Shown here one piece after another: positions 19,324-28,926 of a stretch of 59,926 nucleotides of DNA (position 1 is the stretch's first letter; every line of letters begins with the position of its first letter). The translations under genes were made by a program, and so were the position numbers. The notes below the pieces were generated by a model. It worked only from the letters and a program-made list of their open reading frames with translations. It had not been told where the DNA came from and did no database searches. The stretch covers positions 1 to 59,926 of the forward strand of contig CAILNN010000251.1 of NCBI GenBank assembly GCA_903835555.1, written 5' to 3'. The DNA is from an uncultured Verrucomicrobiota bacterium (GTDB lineage Bacteria > Verrucomicrobiota > Verrucomicrobiia > Limisphaerales > UBA9464).

Positions 19324-21879
19324 TTGCACCAAATGCCGAGATTCAGTAATCGAGCTTTGTTCGAATTCATAAGAATGCTGTCGAAAAACGGGGTGCCGAG
19401 TCAAAATTCAGTCCGACTAATCGTGAACTCGCGAATTCTCATCTTTATTTTGGCAGTGGCCATTCCGGTATCCCTCACGGAGAGTAGGCTCCTTTCGTCG
19501 GACCCCCCCGAATCCGTCCGCATCGCTGAGAAAGTCAGAACGATGCATTTGATGCCCGGTTTCCTGCCCCTTTATTGGGACTCCAAGACCGGCAAGATGT
19601 GGATGGAGATCGCAACCTTCGACTCAGATTTCTTGTATGTCGACTCGTTGCCTGCTGGCCTTGGATCGAATGACATCGGGCTGGACCGTGGCCAACTCGG
19701 GCGCGAACGGGTGGTACGTTTCACGCGCAATGGTCCCAAAATACTCCTGGTCCAACAGAACCTCGCCTTCCGGGCAGAGCAGGGGACCGAGGCCGAGAAA
19801 CGGGCGGTGCAGGATTCATTTGCGCAATCTGTTGTCGCTGGGTTCGATCTTGCTGCCGAGGAAAATGGACGTGTGCTGGTGGATGCTACCGCGTTTTTCT
19901 TGCGCGACGCCCATGACGTCGTCGGGACGCTCAAGCGTGCCAAGCAGGGTGCTTATGTTTTGGACCCCGCACGCAGTGCTTTCCATCTTGCCAATACCAA
20001 GAACTTCCCTCGCAACACCGAGGTCGAAGTTACATTGACCTTTACCGGTAGCGAGCCCGGCAACTGGGTGGAGGATGTGGCTCCCGACCCCACCTCGCTC
20101 ACCATTCGGACTCGCCATTCACTCATTGAGCTGCCAGGCCCGGGCTATACCCCGCGAGCTTTTGATCCTCGATCTGGCTTTTATCCGGTGAGCTTTGCCG
20201 ACTACTCCGCGCCAATAGGGACTCCCTTGGTGCGGCAGTTCATTCCTCGGCATCGTTTGCAGAAAAAGGACCCCACGCCACACCGTACCGAGGCCGTCAC
20301 GCCAATCGTCTATTACCTCGACCCGGCCACCCCTGAGCCAGTGCGTGGTGCGTTGCTGGAGGGTGCGCGCTGGTGGGAACAGGCCTTTGAAGTTGCCGGT
20401 TTTATCGATGGTTTCCGAGTGGAGATGCTCCCCGAGGGGGCCGATCCCATGGATGTCCGGTACAATGTCATCCAATGGGTGCACCGCGCGACACGCGGGT
20501 GGTCGTATGGCAGTACAATCACCGATCCCCGCACAGGTGAGATTATCAAAGGACATGTCACCCTCGGATCGCTCCGCGTTCGACAGGACTATCTAATCGC
20601 CGAAGGCCTCCTGGCACCCTACGAGACGGGAAAGCCAGCCTCGCCCGAGATGGAAAAAATGGCTTTGGCGCGCCTACGGCAGTTAGCCGCCCATGAAGTC
20701 GGTCACACGCTTGGGCTTGTGCACAATTTTATCTCGAGCACAGCCGACCGCTCATCGGTCATGGATTATCCGCCCCCTTTCGCGACCCTCCGGAACGATG
20801 GTACTATCGATCTCTCGAACGCCTACGCTCATGGCATTGGCGAATGGGACAAAGTCGCCATCTTCTACGGATATGCACAGTTCACCCCGGGCGTCGATGA
20901 GACCGTCGCACTGACGGGCTTACTAAAGGACGCCCGCGCACGGGGCCTGACACTAATGACCGACAAGGACGCCCGCCCGCTGGGGAGCCCCCATCCTCAA
21001 GCGCATCTCTGGGATATCGGTGTCAATCCCGTCGACGAGTTGCAACGAATACTGGCAGTACGCAAGAGCGCCATCGCGCACTTCGGTGAAAATGCCATCA
21101 GAACCGGTCGCCCGTTGGCCTCTCTAGAGGAGGTGCTCGTTCCTCTTTACCTGATGCATCGGTACCAAATAGAGGCGACGGCGAAATCGATCGCTGGTGT
21201 ATCCTACACTTATTCGCTCCGGGGCGACGGCCAGACGCCACTCACACCGGTTCCGCCAGCCGAGCAGCGCCGCGCCCTGACGACGCTGCTCGGCGCTCTC
21301 GCGCCTGAAACGTTGGAGGTACCAGGGTCGGTCCTGAAGTTGATTCCGCCCCGACCTCTCGGTTTTGAACGGCACCGTGAGCTTTTCGCCAACCACACGG
21401 CGGGTACATTTGATGCGCTGGCCCCGGCCGAGGCTGCCGCCCAGATGACATTTGCCGCCGTTCTCGAACCTGCCCGCTGTGCGCGGTTGGTGGTGCAAAA
21501 TGCCCGCGATTCCACAATGCCCGGGCTCGATGAGGTCATCAGCCAGGTGCTGGACGCTACGTGGAAAAAGTCAGCGGGGGCGGATTACCGGAGCGAAATT
21601 CAGCGCACTGTCGATTCCGTAGCGCTGAATCAATTGATTGGTTTGGCGGCGGACAAAGACGCCACGACTCAAGTTCGCGCGGTAGCCGCTTTGAAGCTGG
21701 CCAGCTTGCGTGAGTGGTTGTTAAAGGCGGAAAAGCAAGCGCGACTTCCCGCCCAGCAAGCGCACCTCGCTTATGGAGCAGGTTTAGTATACCAGTACTT
21801 CGAACATCCGATGGAATTTGCGCCGCCCAGAATTCCCTCTCCTCCGCCGGGCTCTCCCATTGGTTGCGATTTCGAATAA
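19324..21879 (+). CDS. Large exported zinc-dependent metalloprotease (DUF5117-type)
   Basis: 851 residues. The start is uncertain: an ATG-like frame start at 19324 or internal Met codons; a hydrophobic export segment (ILIFILAVAIPVSL) lies at about residues 38-51. The middle carries the metzincin-like zinc motif HEVGHTLGLVHNF (first His about residue 457) followed by SVMDYPPP, a Met-turn-like element. The order of an N-terminal DUF5117-like region (FLPLYWDSKTGKMWMEI, DFLYVDSLPAGLGSNDIGLDRGQ), a protease domain and a long C-terminal helical region matches the zinc-dependent metalloproteases annotated in many Bacteroidota and PVC genomes. Substrate unknown. Confidence 0.88.
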   Translation: MHQMPRFSNRALFEFIRMLSKNGVPSQNSVRLIVNSRILIFILAVAIPVSLTESRLLSSDPPESVRIAEKVRTMHLMPGFLPLYWDSKTGKMWMEIATFDSDFLYVDSLPAGLGSNDIGLDRGQLGRERVVRFTRNGPKILLVQQNLAFRAEQGTEAEKRAVQDSFAQSVVAGFDLAAEENGRVLVDATAFFLRDAHDVVGTLKRAKQGAYVLDPARSAFHLANTKNFPRNTEVEVTLTFTGSEPGNWVEDVAPDPTSLTIRTRHSLIELPGPGYTPRAFDPRSGFYPVSFADYSAPIGTPLVRQFIPRHRLQKKDPTPHRTEAVTPIVYYLDPATPEPVRGALLEGARWWEQAFEVAGFIDGFRVEMLPEGADPMDVRYNVIQWVHRATRGWSYGSTITDPRTGEIIKGHVTLGSLRVRQDYLIAEGLLAPYETGKPASPEMEKMALARLRQLAAHEVGHTLGLVHNFISSTADRSSVMDYPPPFATLRNDGTIDLSNAYAHGIGEWDKVAIFYGYAQFTPGVDETVALTGLLKDARARGLTLMTDKDARPLGSPHPQAHLWDIGVNPVDELQRILAVRKSAIAHFGENAIRTGRPLASLEEVLVPLYLMHRYQIEATAKSIAGVSYTYSLRGDGQTPLTPVPPAEQRRALTTLLGALAPETLEVPGSVLKLIPPRPLGFERHRELFANHTAGTFDALAPAEAAAQMTFAAVLEPARCARLVVQNARDSTMPGLDEVISQVLDATWKKSAGADYRSEIQRTVDSVALNQLIGLAADKDATTQVRAVAALKLASLREWLLKAEKQARLPAQQAHLAYGAGLVYQYFEHPMEFAPPRIPSPPPGSPIGCDFE

Positions 21880-21968
21880 GCAGTGCCAATGCATGAAACT
21901 ATCGGTCTCTTTGCTGGTAGATTCCGAAGAAAGGTATCGATCCCTGCCTAAAATGGGGGGCAACCTCG

Positions 21969-23099
21969 TCAGGAAACCGCGCTCGACGTAGCCCTCACGA
22001 CCTGCTTGGTGTCCGATGGAGCCAGGAGGTAGACTACGCCGCCGACGACACTCCACGCCAAGTTTACTGTGTAACCGAGGAGGGACAGTGACAGGGCAAT
22101 GCCCGGTTTCACGTCAAAAATGGGCGTTGCCAGGAGCCAAACAAAAAGATTCTCCCGCACCCCCAAGCCCGCGGGAGTGACTGGAATGGCCGCCACGGAC
22201 ACAACCGCCGCCGACACATAGGCGAGCGTAATCCACGGGACATCCAGATGGAGGCCGCGAGCCAAAGCAGCGTAGGCCAGGACGATACTGACATTGACGA
22301 GCAGCGACCACAGGCCGACTTCCAATAGAAATCCCGGATGGTGGCCAAAGGCGCGGCAGGCCGCCAATGCTCGGACGAATGAGCCACCCTTCGGCAACTT
22401 TGCCGCCCATCGAGCCAGCGGTCGCCCCGGTTGTAAGGCGTTGGTGTAGAAGCCCAGAATCACAAAAAGCCCGGCAACCAACAACATTCCAAGAACGGTC
22501 AGGAACAGTGCAGAATGCCTGGGATACCGAAAAATCAATCCAACATTGGGAATGGCGCAGACCACAGCGAAAACCAGAAGGGCTAGCGCTCCTAAAACTC
22601 GGTCGGCAAAAACGGTCAGCGCAGCCTCCGGACGCCGCTCGGGCGCGGCGCGGGCTACGTACCAAGCCTTGACCACATCGCCCCCGGCGGTTCCCAGGAG
22701 AAAAGCATTAAAAAAGTGTGCGATAAAGGAGATGCGCATGACCTCTGACCAGGAAAGGTGCAATCCTTGAACGCGTAGGACCAAGCGCCACCGAACTCCG
22801 CCTATCACCACCAACAAGCCACAGGCTCCAAATGCGATGCCAAGATTGAGAGGGTCCAATTGGCGGGTGGTCTCCCAAAGGGCACCGGGACCCCGGGTCC
22901 AGGCTAATCGACGTTGCTCCCATTTAGGAATCGATTCCCACCGCTGGCCAGTTTCGGCCAGTTGAGTCTGGACCTCGTTGCAGAAAATGACGTGGAAAAT
23001 CAGCGCCAGAAGCGTGGCACTCAAAACCATCCGGCCCAAGCTGTGGAGGCGAATCCGAATCACGATCGGGTTTCCAGCCAGAACTATTCCGGGCCCCAA
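21969..23099 (-). CDS. Flippase-like membrane protein (LPG_synthase_TM / UPF0104)
   Basis: Up to 376 residues. The ATG at 23099 overlaps the preceding gene by 16 bp; a GTG at 23063 would avoid the overlap and may be the true start. About eight membrane segments. Family marks include SWSEVMRISFIAHFFNAFLLGTAGGDVVKAWYVAR and VSVAAIPVTPAGLGVRENLF. The family is the transmembrane domain of MprF (lysyl-phosphatidylglycerol flippase); stand-alone members are often annotated as lysylphosphatidylglycerol synthase transmembrane proteins. Lipid substrate unknown. Confidence 0.88.
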   Translation of the reverse strand: MGPGIVLAGNPIVIRIRLHSLGRMVLSATLLALIFHVIFCNEVQTQLAETGQRWESIPKWEQRRLAWTRGPGALWETTRQLDPLNLGIAFGACGLLVVIGGVRWRLVLRVQGLHLSWSEVMRISFIAHFFNAFLLGTAGGDVVKAWYVARAAPERRPEAALTVFADRVLGALALLVFAVVCAIPNVGLIFRYPRHSALFLTVLGMLLVAGLFVILGFYTNALQPGRPLARWAAKLPKGGSFVRALAACRAFGHHPGFLLEVGLWSLLVNVSIVLAYAALARGLHLDVPWITLAYVSAAVVSVAAIPVTPAGLGVRENLFVWLLATPIFDVKPGIALSLSLLGYTVNLAWSVVGGVVYLLAPSDTKQVVRATSSAVS

Positions 23100-24004
23100 A
23101 TGGACCGAATATGTTCGTAACCCTTCCGGATATCGTCGGCGGGGACCCCGGGGGCCATTTCAATAACCTTGATGTGGTCAGGTCGGACCCACGGCTTCAG
23201 ACCCGCATAGTCGATTGTACCCATGCCAGGCGGAACGTGGTCCTGCTGACCTTCCGGTCCGACCACCACATCGTGGACGTGCAGTCCTGCCAATCGAGGT
23301 GCCAAGCCTTCGAAATGCATCCGGTGATCGATGAAGCCCAGGTTTTGTTTGATTTGAGCGTGCCCGCAATCGTGCCAGTACCGGACGTTTTCTGGGAGCT
23401 CATCGAGAAAAGCTTCGATCTCGTGGTCAATCGGTATCTCTTCCACCGCTTCCCGATTTTCGATTCCAAGAAGGACCCCACGCCGCGATGCCTCTTCAGC
23501 CAGCTCATGAATGAGATCGAGGGCCAGTTCGACGGCTTCGTCCAATCGCTTGCCGCGTTTGGTCTCCATCTCTTCGACCAGTTTCTGGTACTTGGAAGTC
23601 TCCTTTTTGCCTTCGGCTACCATGGCCTCCAATTTGTCTTGGTAATCGCGCATATCGACCCGACCAGAGTGCAGCACGACCAACTTCGCGTCGACCATTT
23701 CGGCCATTTCCAAGGTCTTTCGGGAATGACGCAGGGCGGACTCTCGCTCGCGCTTATCGGACGAGGAAAACTTGTAAAGGTTGGGGGCTGCTTGATTGAC
23801 CCCGATGGGTAGCGGGCAAAAATTGTGCAGAGTCGAGATTTTGATCTCGCCGGCACGGACTGCGTCCAACACGCCCGGAACCAAGCTGAGCCGAATTCCA
23901 TGGCTTAATTCGGCGTACTCGAATCCTAACTCGCGGATTTCTCGGAGCATTTCCCGACCACAGGTATGGCGGGCGGAATTCCAACAGGACGAAAGTGAGT
24001 ACAT
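23084..24004 (-). CDS. Sugar phosphate isomerase/epimerase-like TIM-barrel protein
   Basis: 306 residues, AP_endonuc_2 / xylose isomerase-like TIM barrel. Visible family features are ELGFEYAELSHGIRL near the start, EMAEMVDAKLVVLHSGRVDM, LIHELAEEASRRGVLLGIENREAVEEIPI, the metal-site segment YWHDCGHAQIKQNLGFIDH, LAGLHVHDVV and IKVIEMAPGVPADDIRKGYEHI. The Glu, Asp and His residues in these segments would bind a divalent metal. Substrate unknown. It is cotranscribed with the flippase-like gene, whose start overlaps its 3' end. Confidence 0.85.
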   Translation of the reverse strand: MYSLSSCWNSARHTCGREMLREIRELGFEYAELSHGIRLSLVPGVLDAVRAGEIKISTLHNFCPLPIGVNQAAPNLYKFSSSDKRERESALRHSRKTLEMAEMVDAKLVVLHSGRVDMRDYQDKLEAMVAEGKKETSKYQKLVEEMETKRGKRLDEAVELALDLIHELAEEASRRGVLLGIENREAVEEIPIDHEIEAFLDELPENVRYWHDCGHAQIKQNLGFIDHRMHFEGLAPRLAGLHVHDVVVGPEGQQDHVPPGMGTIDYAGLKPWVRPDHIKVIEMAPGVPADDIRKGYEHIRSIWGPE

Positions 24005-24058
24005 GTGTGTACAGCCTTGCAGGCGAACAGCTTAATGCTTCAATGCAAAACTAAACCA

Positions 24059-24098
24059 ACCAAAGAAAAACGTCCCTCGGTACCGGACCAAGGGACGT
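24059..24098 (-). terminator. Rho-independent terminator of rpsU
   Basis: Read on the minus strand: ACGTCCCT, a 13-nt spacer and AGGGACGT form an 8-bp stem (24091-24098 and 24070-24077), immediately followed by TTTTTCTTTG. It lies 29 bp after the rpsU stop. Confidence 0.8.
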
Positions 24099-24126
24099 GT
24101 TGTCTCCAACAAGCCCTCCCGGGCGG

Positions 24127-24351
24127 TTAAACGTCGGAATATTTATTGGCCAAATAGGCCGAAAACTTTGCGACCTTCATCTTGCGACGGCGCTTTTCAC
24201 AAGGCTTCTCATAGTGCCGTTTCATGCGCACATCCTTGATGATGCACTCACGGTCGACTTTTTTCTTCAGTCGTCGCAGGGCACGATCAATCGGTTCGCC
24301 TTTTTTAAGTTTGACTTCGCTCAATTCAAATTCACGTCCTTCCCTCGTCAC
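24127..24351 (-). CDS. rpsU: 30S ribosomal protein S21
   Basis: 74 residues, the usual size for S21. The sequence is strongly basic and carries the family core: VKLKKGEPIDRALRRLKKKVDRECIIKDVRMKRHYEKP followed by CEKRRRKMKVAK. S21 joins the small subunit near the anti-Shine-Dalgarno region and helps initiation. The start codon is GTG at 24351; no in-frame ATG lies nearby. A perfect 14-bp palindrome sits just upstream and a terminator just downstream, so this is probably a single-gene unit. Confidence 0.95.
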   Translation of the reverse strand: MTREGREFELSEVKLKKGEPIDRALRRLKKKVDRECIIKDVRMKRHYEKPCEKRRRKMKVAKFSAYLANKYSDV

Positions 24352-24354
24352 GGT

Positions 24355-24368
24355 TCTGACATGTCAGA
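24355..24368 (-). promoter_or_regulatory. 14-bp palindrome overlapping the rpsU ribosome-binding region
   Basis: TCTGACATGTCAGA is a perfect palindrome ending 3 nt before the rpsU GTG. In mRNA it could cover the initiation region, allowing translational autoregulation, or in DNA it could bind a dimeric repressor. Function is inferred from position only. Confidence 0.4.
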
Positions 24369-24410
24369 CTCCGTGTCCCTAAAGACCCCATGGTCCCTAA
24401 AGATGCGAAT

Positions 24411-24429
24411 CGGCTCCATGAAGGAGCCG
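24411..24429 (-). terminator. Hairpin after the FtsX permease gene
   Basis: CGGCTCC (24411-24417), 5-nt loop, GGAGCCG (24423-24429). On the minus strand it lies 80 bp beyond the permease stop and is followed by ATTCGCATCTTT, a weak U-rich run. Plausible terminator separating this operon from rpsU. Two copies of GTCCCTAAAGA (24375 and 24393) lie just beyond. Confidence 0.5.
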
Positions 24430-24508
24430 AAGCAGACACGAGGTAGTAAACGATTGCGGAATCAAGGCAAGCACGAGTTGAGGAAATTTGCGTCCCTCGA
24501 TTTGATCC

Positions 24509-27500
24509 TCATCCCAATTCCCGCAAGGCCAGCAATAGCGGACCGCTGATGGCACGTCGCGCCGCAATCCAAGTCCAAAGGAGCCCATTGATCAGGACAA
24601 TCCCCATGGTAGCCGTCAGCGAAGTCCATGGCAGGGGAGCTCCTCCCGGACGGAGTGACGGTGCCACCGCGACCGCCGCCGCTGCGATTCCAAGTCCCAA
24701 GCCGCAAGCCAATAGCAGCCCGTTTTCCAACCAGGCCAAGCGGACCAAGAACCGGGGCTCGAATCCGAGCGCGAGCATCAAACCGAGTTCGCCTCGTCGC
24801 TCTTGAAGATTGCGTAACACGATCACCCCAAAGCCAGCACTCCCCAAGAGCAATCCCAGTCCCCCAAGCAGTTGGAAGGTATCCAGGTAGGTATTTTGTA
24901 CGGCGTTGAATTGCGCCAGTCGCTCCCATGTCGGAGAAGCTTCAAATCCAACATCCTGCAGGCTTCGGCTTAGCGTTGCCGCTACCGCGCTTTCTCGCCC
25001 AGGGGGAGTCTCGACAAGAAACTCGCGATGACCTGTTTCGCCAGGGAAACGGCGGATGAGCTCGGATTCCGCCACAATCAGATTGCCCTGGAGGACGGAT
25101 GCCTCGAGAGAACCGACGATACGAACCTTGAACGGTCGCCCCTGCTCATCGACGTAATCGAGGGTGTCCCCAATGCTCTTGTGGAGAATCCACTGAAGGG
25201 AAGCGGCATCGCCGATGGCCGGGGTCTCTGGCGAGTCCGACCCGGATGATATCAGCGAGAGCCATCCATTGGTGCCTGCTTGAGCTGCGCCCAATTCCGC
25301 AAAGGAAAAGGCACCACGCCGGGCCAAGGCTTCGGGAGTGACTCCTAAAAGACGCGGACGTTGGGCGCGGGCGAGATTCAGGCAACTGGCATCATCGCCC
25401 TCATGCACACGGAAAGGAACAATCGAAACGTTTTCCACGTCTTTGGCCAGTAAACTATAGAATTCCCTACCCTCCGGCGTGTTGAGGTCCTGCAGCACCG
25501 GCAGGGCGGTTCTTGCCCAAAGGGCAAAACCTCCCGTCCCGGAGCTCCTACTCCCGGCTCCGGGAATGTCTTCCACCTTAAAAGCCCCAACCGCGCAAAG
25601 TAGAAACGAGGCACTGGCCAGCAATCCAGCCGCTCCCAGACTTCGAGACGGGTGTCGGGTCAGCCCCCGGATGGCCAACCGCAGTATCCTCGGGCGACGT
25701 CCTGAAGCTGAGGTAGAAAGTGGCGGGCGGGCGAGGCGGTTTAACTGGATTCGCAGCACAAGAACTCCTTCCAATAGCCAAAGGGAACCCGCCCCGAAAA
25801 ATATTCCCGATTGGCTCGGACCGCCTACCGTCGCGGCCACCGTCAGACCAGCGGCAATCAGTCCATTGGCTGCCAATAACCACCAGGCGGAGGGTCCGAC
25901 TGGATGGGCTGTCACAAGGGCCGATTCCAATGAGCCTTCCGTCAATAGCTCCCGAGCCTGACGCTGGACCAACTTGCGCAAGGTCAGGCCCAATGTCAGT
26001 GCGGCTGCCACCGCGCTCAAGACGCAGCCCAGCACTACGCTGAAGAGAGTGAGGTGAAAGTTCAGTTCGGCATGAGCCACTGCGGATTTCCAGACCGTGG
26101 CAAGGCCCCACAGGACCCCGTAAGCATACAAAATTCCCAGTCCAGCCCCTAGAGCGGCTCCCAGGAGTGCCAAAGTGAAACCTTCACTCCAAAGGACTCG
26201 GTAGACCTTCTGAGTTGGCCATCCCAACGCCAAGAGCACGCCAATTTCCCGAGCCCGGCGTTCCAGCGAAAATCGGAAAAGCATGGCGGTGAGCAGGAGG
26301 CTTGCTCCGAGCAGGAAAAAGCTGAAACTTAGAAATAGGCCGCCGAAATCCTGCCCCTCAGCGGCTGCTGTGAGAACCCGTTCCTTGACGGGATCGATTC
26401 GCAGACCAAATTCTTCGGGCTGCAATCGGGAACGCAGTTCCTCTTCGATTCCTGAGGCGGACAATTTAGCATCTGGGACGGATTGGGTTGACCAGCGAAT
26501 CGCCGTTAGGTCGCCAAATCGATTCGCCCAGAGCCGCTGACCCGTGCGCAGCGAAATAAAGGCTTTCGGAGTTCCGCGCCACTTTTTCCAATAGGCTTCG
26601 TCTTCGTTGCGAATCTTACGGACCAGGGGAAAACCGGCATCCCAATCTTGTGTGCTCTCTGCTTTGGCAATTCCAGGAAACTCCGGCATAAGGCTGCGAT
26701 CGGCATAGAGGCCTTCCAATGGAACGATGGAGCGCACCCGAAAATGATTGGTCCTCTCAACCAGTCGGGGGCCAGTGTCTGCGACAAAATACGCCATATC
26801 CACGGTATCCCCCGCCTTGACGCGAAGTTCATTGGCGAGCCAGGAATTGACAACGATTTCATCGTCCGCCAAGTCCGTGGGAGTCCAAGGAGCACCGGCC
26901 GCAGTTACCATCGAATACGGAACTTCGCGATTCCTAGCGGTTATTCCATTCACCAAATAAGTCAGGATCGGCTGCGCCGTCGCGGTTCCAGAGGCCAGCG
27001 GATGAAGGGCCGCGCTGCCGACCGATGATTCAATGAAAATCCGGTGGCTGATAAGTTCAAACCCGGCATTGGTGCCGACGGTCTGCCGGACAGACAGCTC
27101 AGCATCATCGAGGTGCCATGCGGTTGCCAACCGCCGGGATAGCTCCGCTAACAACCTGACCCCGGTGATCGGTTCCGAGTGATTTACTATCGGGCGGAAC
27201 CAAACCAAATTTCCCCGTCCGCTCAACGAGGCGGCGGTGGCCAATGCTTTTCGGCTTACAAACGCATTCCAGGGTGGGGTTTGACCAGCTTGAAGAGCCA
27301 GGTCTCCTCCCGCGTTCGGCGACACGATTCCCGCCACCTTGAACCGAAGAGCGACCGCAACGGTATCGCGCGGAGTAATGACCGCATCCCGTGAAAGAGC
27401 GGATGGCTTGTGTACCCGAATGACGACCTCGTCACCAACGACAGCGTGAAGTTGCCGGGCCAAGGATGGATTCAACCAGACACGATCCGAGGCTGAGGTG

Positions 27501-27871
27501 TCGATTCCAGGCAAGAATCCAGCGGGTACTCCAATAACCCGGATGACGTTGGCTCGCGCCGAGGCATCCTGCCGGGCCGCCATACCGGGAAGCTCAAGTA
27601 ACACAGACGGCTCGCTGTCGAGTCCGTCGGGTCCGGCTCGCTCAATCCGTTCGTCGAGTGAATCATCAAAATAACGGTCGCCCGTTGAAATGACTGCGAA
27701 AGCACCTGCCAATCGTTCCATGGCGCGGTCTCTCAAACTCAATCGAACCGAATCACCGACCGCCAAAGCCCCGACCAGGATCGCCGCAGATAGGGCCGTT
27801 CCAACAACGACACCCAGATAGGAGACAAGAAAATATCGAAGATTGGCACGAACCAGTTTGCTCAGATTCAT
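24509..27871 (-). CDS. ABC transporter permease with two FtsX domains
   Basis: 1120 residues. Layout: an N-terminal membrane segment (YFLVSYLGVVVGTALSAAILVGALAVGDSVRL), a long extracytoplasmic MacB_PCD-like region to about residue 510, a first FtsX block (FGGLFLSFSFFLLGASLLLTAMLFRFSLERRAREIGVLLALG), further membrane segments, a second extracytoplasmic domain and a C-terminal FtsX block (VIVLRNLQERRGELGLMLALGFEPRFLVRLAWLEN). This is the YbbP/LolC-like exporter architecture, used for lipoproteins, lipids or peptides. It is 26 bp downstream of its ATPase gene. Confidence 0.9.
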   Translation of the reverse strand: MNLSKLVRANLRYFLVSYLGVVVGTALSAAILVGALAVGDSVRLSLRDRAMERLAGAFAVISTGDRYFDDSLDERIERAGPDGLDSEPSVLLELPGMAARQDASARANVIRVIGVPAGFLPGIDTSASDRVWLNPSLARQLHAVVGDEVVIRVHKPSALSRDAVITPRDTVAVALRFKVAGIVSPNAGGDLALQAGQTPPWNAFVSRKALATAASLSGRGNLVWFRPIVNHSEPITGVRLLAELSRRLATAWHLDDAELSVRQTVGTNAGFELISHRIFIESSVGSAALHPLASGTATAQPILTYLVNGITARNREVPYSMVTAAGAPWTPTDLADDEIVVNSWLANELRVKAGDTVDMAYFVADTGPRLVERTNHFRVRSIVPLEGLYADRSLMPEFPGIAKAESTQDWDAGFPLVRKIRNEDEAYWKKWRGTPKAFISLRTGQRLWANRFGDLTAIRWSTQSVPDAKLSASGIEEELRSRLQPEEFGLRIDPVKERVLTAAAEGQDFGGLFLSFSFFLLGASLLLTAMLFRFSLERRAREIGVLLALGWPTQKVYRVLWSEGFTLALLGAALGAGLGILYAYGVLWGLATVWKSAVAHAELNFHLTLFSVVLGCVLSAVAAALTLGLTLRKLVQRQARELLTEGSLESALVTAHPVGPSAWWLLAANGLIAAGLTVAATVGGPSQSGIFFGAGSLWLLEGVLVLRIQLNRLARPPLSTSASGRRPRILRLAIRGLTRHPSRSLGAAGLLASASFLLCAVGAFKVEDIPGAGSRSSGTGGFALWARTALPVLQDLNTPEGREFYSLLAKDVENVSIVPFRVHEGDDASCLNLARAQRPRLLGVTPEALARRGAFSFAELGAAQAGTNGWLSLISSGSDSPETPAIGDAASLQWILHKSIGDTLDYVDEQGRPFKVRIVGSLEASVLQGNLIVAESELIRRFPGETGHREFLVETPPGRESAVAATLSRSLQDVGFEASPTWERLAQFNAVQNTYLDTFQLLGGLGLLLGSAGFGVIVLRNLQERRGELGLMLALGFEPRFLVRLAWLENGLLLACGLGLGIAAAAVAVAPSLRPGGAPLPWTSLTATMGIVLINGLLWTWIAARRAISGPLLLALRELG

Positions 27872-27897
27872 TAGGAGATAGGTGGTTAAACGGAAGG

Positions 27898-28584
27898 TCA
27901 GGGCGTCGCGATGAGTTTTCCATCCGAGAGGGTCACTATCCGTCCCATGAGCGCCGCCAATTCGTTGCTATGGGTCACCGTAATTAAAGTGATGCCTTCT
28001 TCCTTGTTGAGTTCAACCAATAGGCGACCGACTTCCGAAGCACTGGCACGGTCGAGAGCTCCAGTCGGTTCGTCGGCCAGAAGAAGGGAGGGCTTCTGAA
28101 TCAGAGCTCGGACCAATGCCGCGCGTTGACGTTCGCCACCGCTCAATTGACTGGGGAGATGGTCGACCCGTTCAGACAAACCCACTCGGCGTAAGAGTTG
28201 ATGCGCACGCTCTTCGGTCTTGGAAGGACTTTGTGCCTGGTAGGCCAGAGATGGCAGCAAGACATTTTCCCACACGCTACATTGGGGAAGCAGATGGTGT
28301 TGTTGAAATACGAAGCCAATTTGGCTGTTCCGGAATTTGGCTAGTTCGCGAGCTGAAAGCTTCGTCAAATCCTGTCCATTGAATGTCAGTTGCCCCGAAT
28401 CGGGTAGGTCCAGTGTCCCAAGAAGATTGAGAATGGTTGTCTTTCCCGACCCGCTAGGTCCGACGATCGCCACGCTTTCGCCACAGGCGACAGACAGATT
28501 GGCCTCCCGCAAGATGCTGAGGTGCTGGACGCCCGGATAGGACTTCGATACGCCGCGCAGTTCGATCAATGGCTCGAATGACAT
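27898..28584 (-). CDS. LolD/MacB-type ABC transporter ATPase
   Basis: 228 residues. Motifs: Walker A GPSGSGKTT (about residues 41-49), Q-loop FVFQQHHLLPQCSVWENVLLP, signature LSGGERQRAALVRAL, Walker B LLLADEPTGALD and H-loop TVTHSNELA. The SGSGKTTILNLLGTLDLPDSG pattern is that of the LolD/YbbA/MacB ATPases. It pairs with the FtsX permease encoded 26 bp downstream. No adaptor protein gene accompanies this pair. Confidence 0.93.
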   Translation of the reverse strand: MSFEPLIELRGVSKSYPGVQHLSILREANLSVACGESVAIVGPSGSGKTTILNLLGTLDLPDSGQLTFNGQDLTKLSARELAKFRNSQIGFVFQQHHLLPQCSVWENVLLPSLAYQAQSPSKTEERAHQLLRRVGLSERVDHLPSQLSGGERQRAALVRALIQKPSLLLADEPTGALDRASASEVGRLLVELNKEEGITLITVTHSNELAALMGRIVTLSDGKLIATP

Positions 28585-28926
28585 GAGGGTTAGGATAACC
28601 GCGAAGGACGGCTTGTCATGCGGGCAAGCGATTCAGAGTTTCCGGTTTTTTCAAGATTGTCACTTCATAGGGCTTAGAATCGATTGACACCACAACCTGT
28701 CGTAGTCAATCTCTCTCAGGAGCCCTTCTGGTTGTAGGGTTGCCAGGGAGGTGGGGTGAAATTTCGGGGTAACGTTTGATTTTTGGTTTCGATGCATTCG
28801 GGGGGGATAGAGCTGGCGATAGTGCTCGGTCATTTATCTGGGGATGTCGGTGGGGAACGGGCCTCGTTGACCGGAGGCAAAAGAAGAGGGCAATAGGTTA
28901 GAAAAACGGTTCGAAAAAGGGTTTAA
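28585..28926. other. Divergent intergenic region before nrdR
   Basis: 342 bp between the ABC ATPase start (minus strand) and nrdR (plus strand), so it should hold two promoters. A short inverted repeat ATTGAC (28683) / GTCAAT flanks 16 bp. I found no NrdR box and no convincing -35/-10 pair by eye. Confidence 0.4.

Noticed and set aside
28905..28926. GGTTCGAA resembling a tRNA T-loop
   Set aside because: No acceptor, D or anticodon stem can be built around it.
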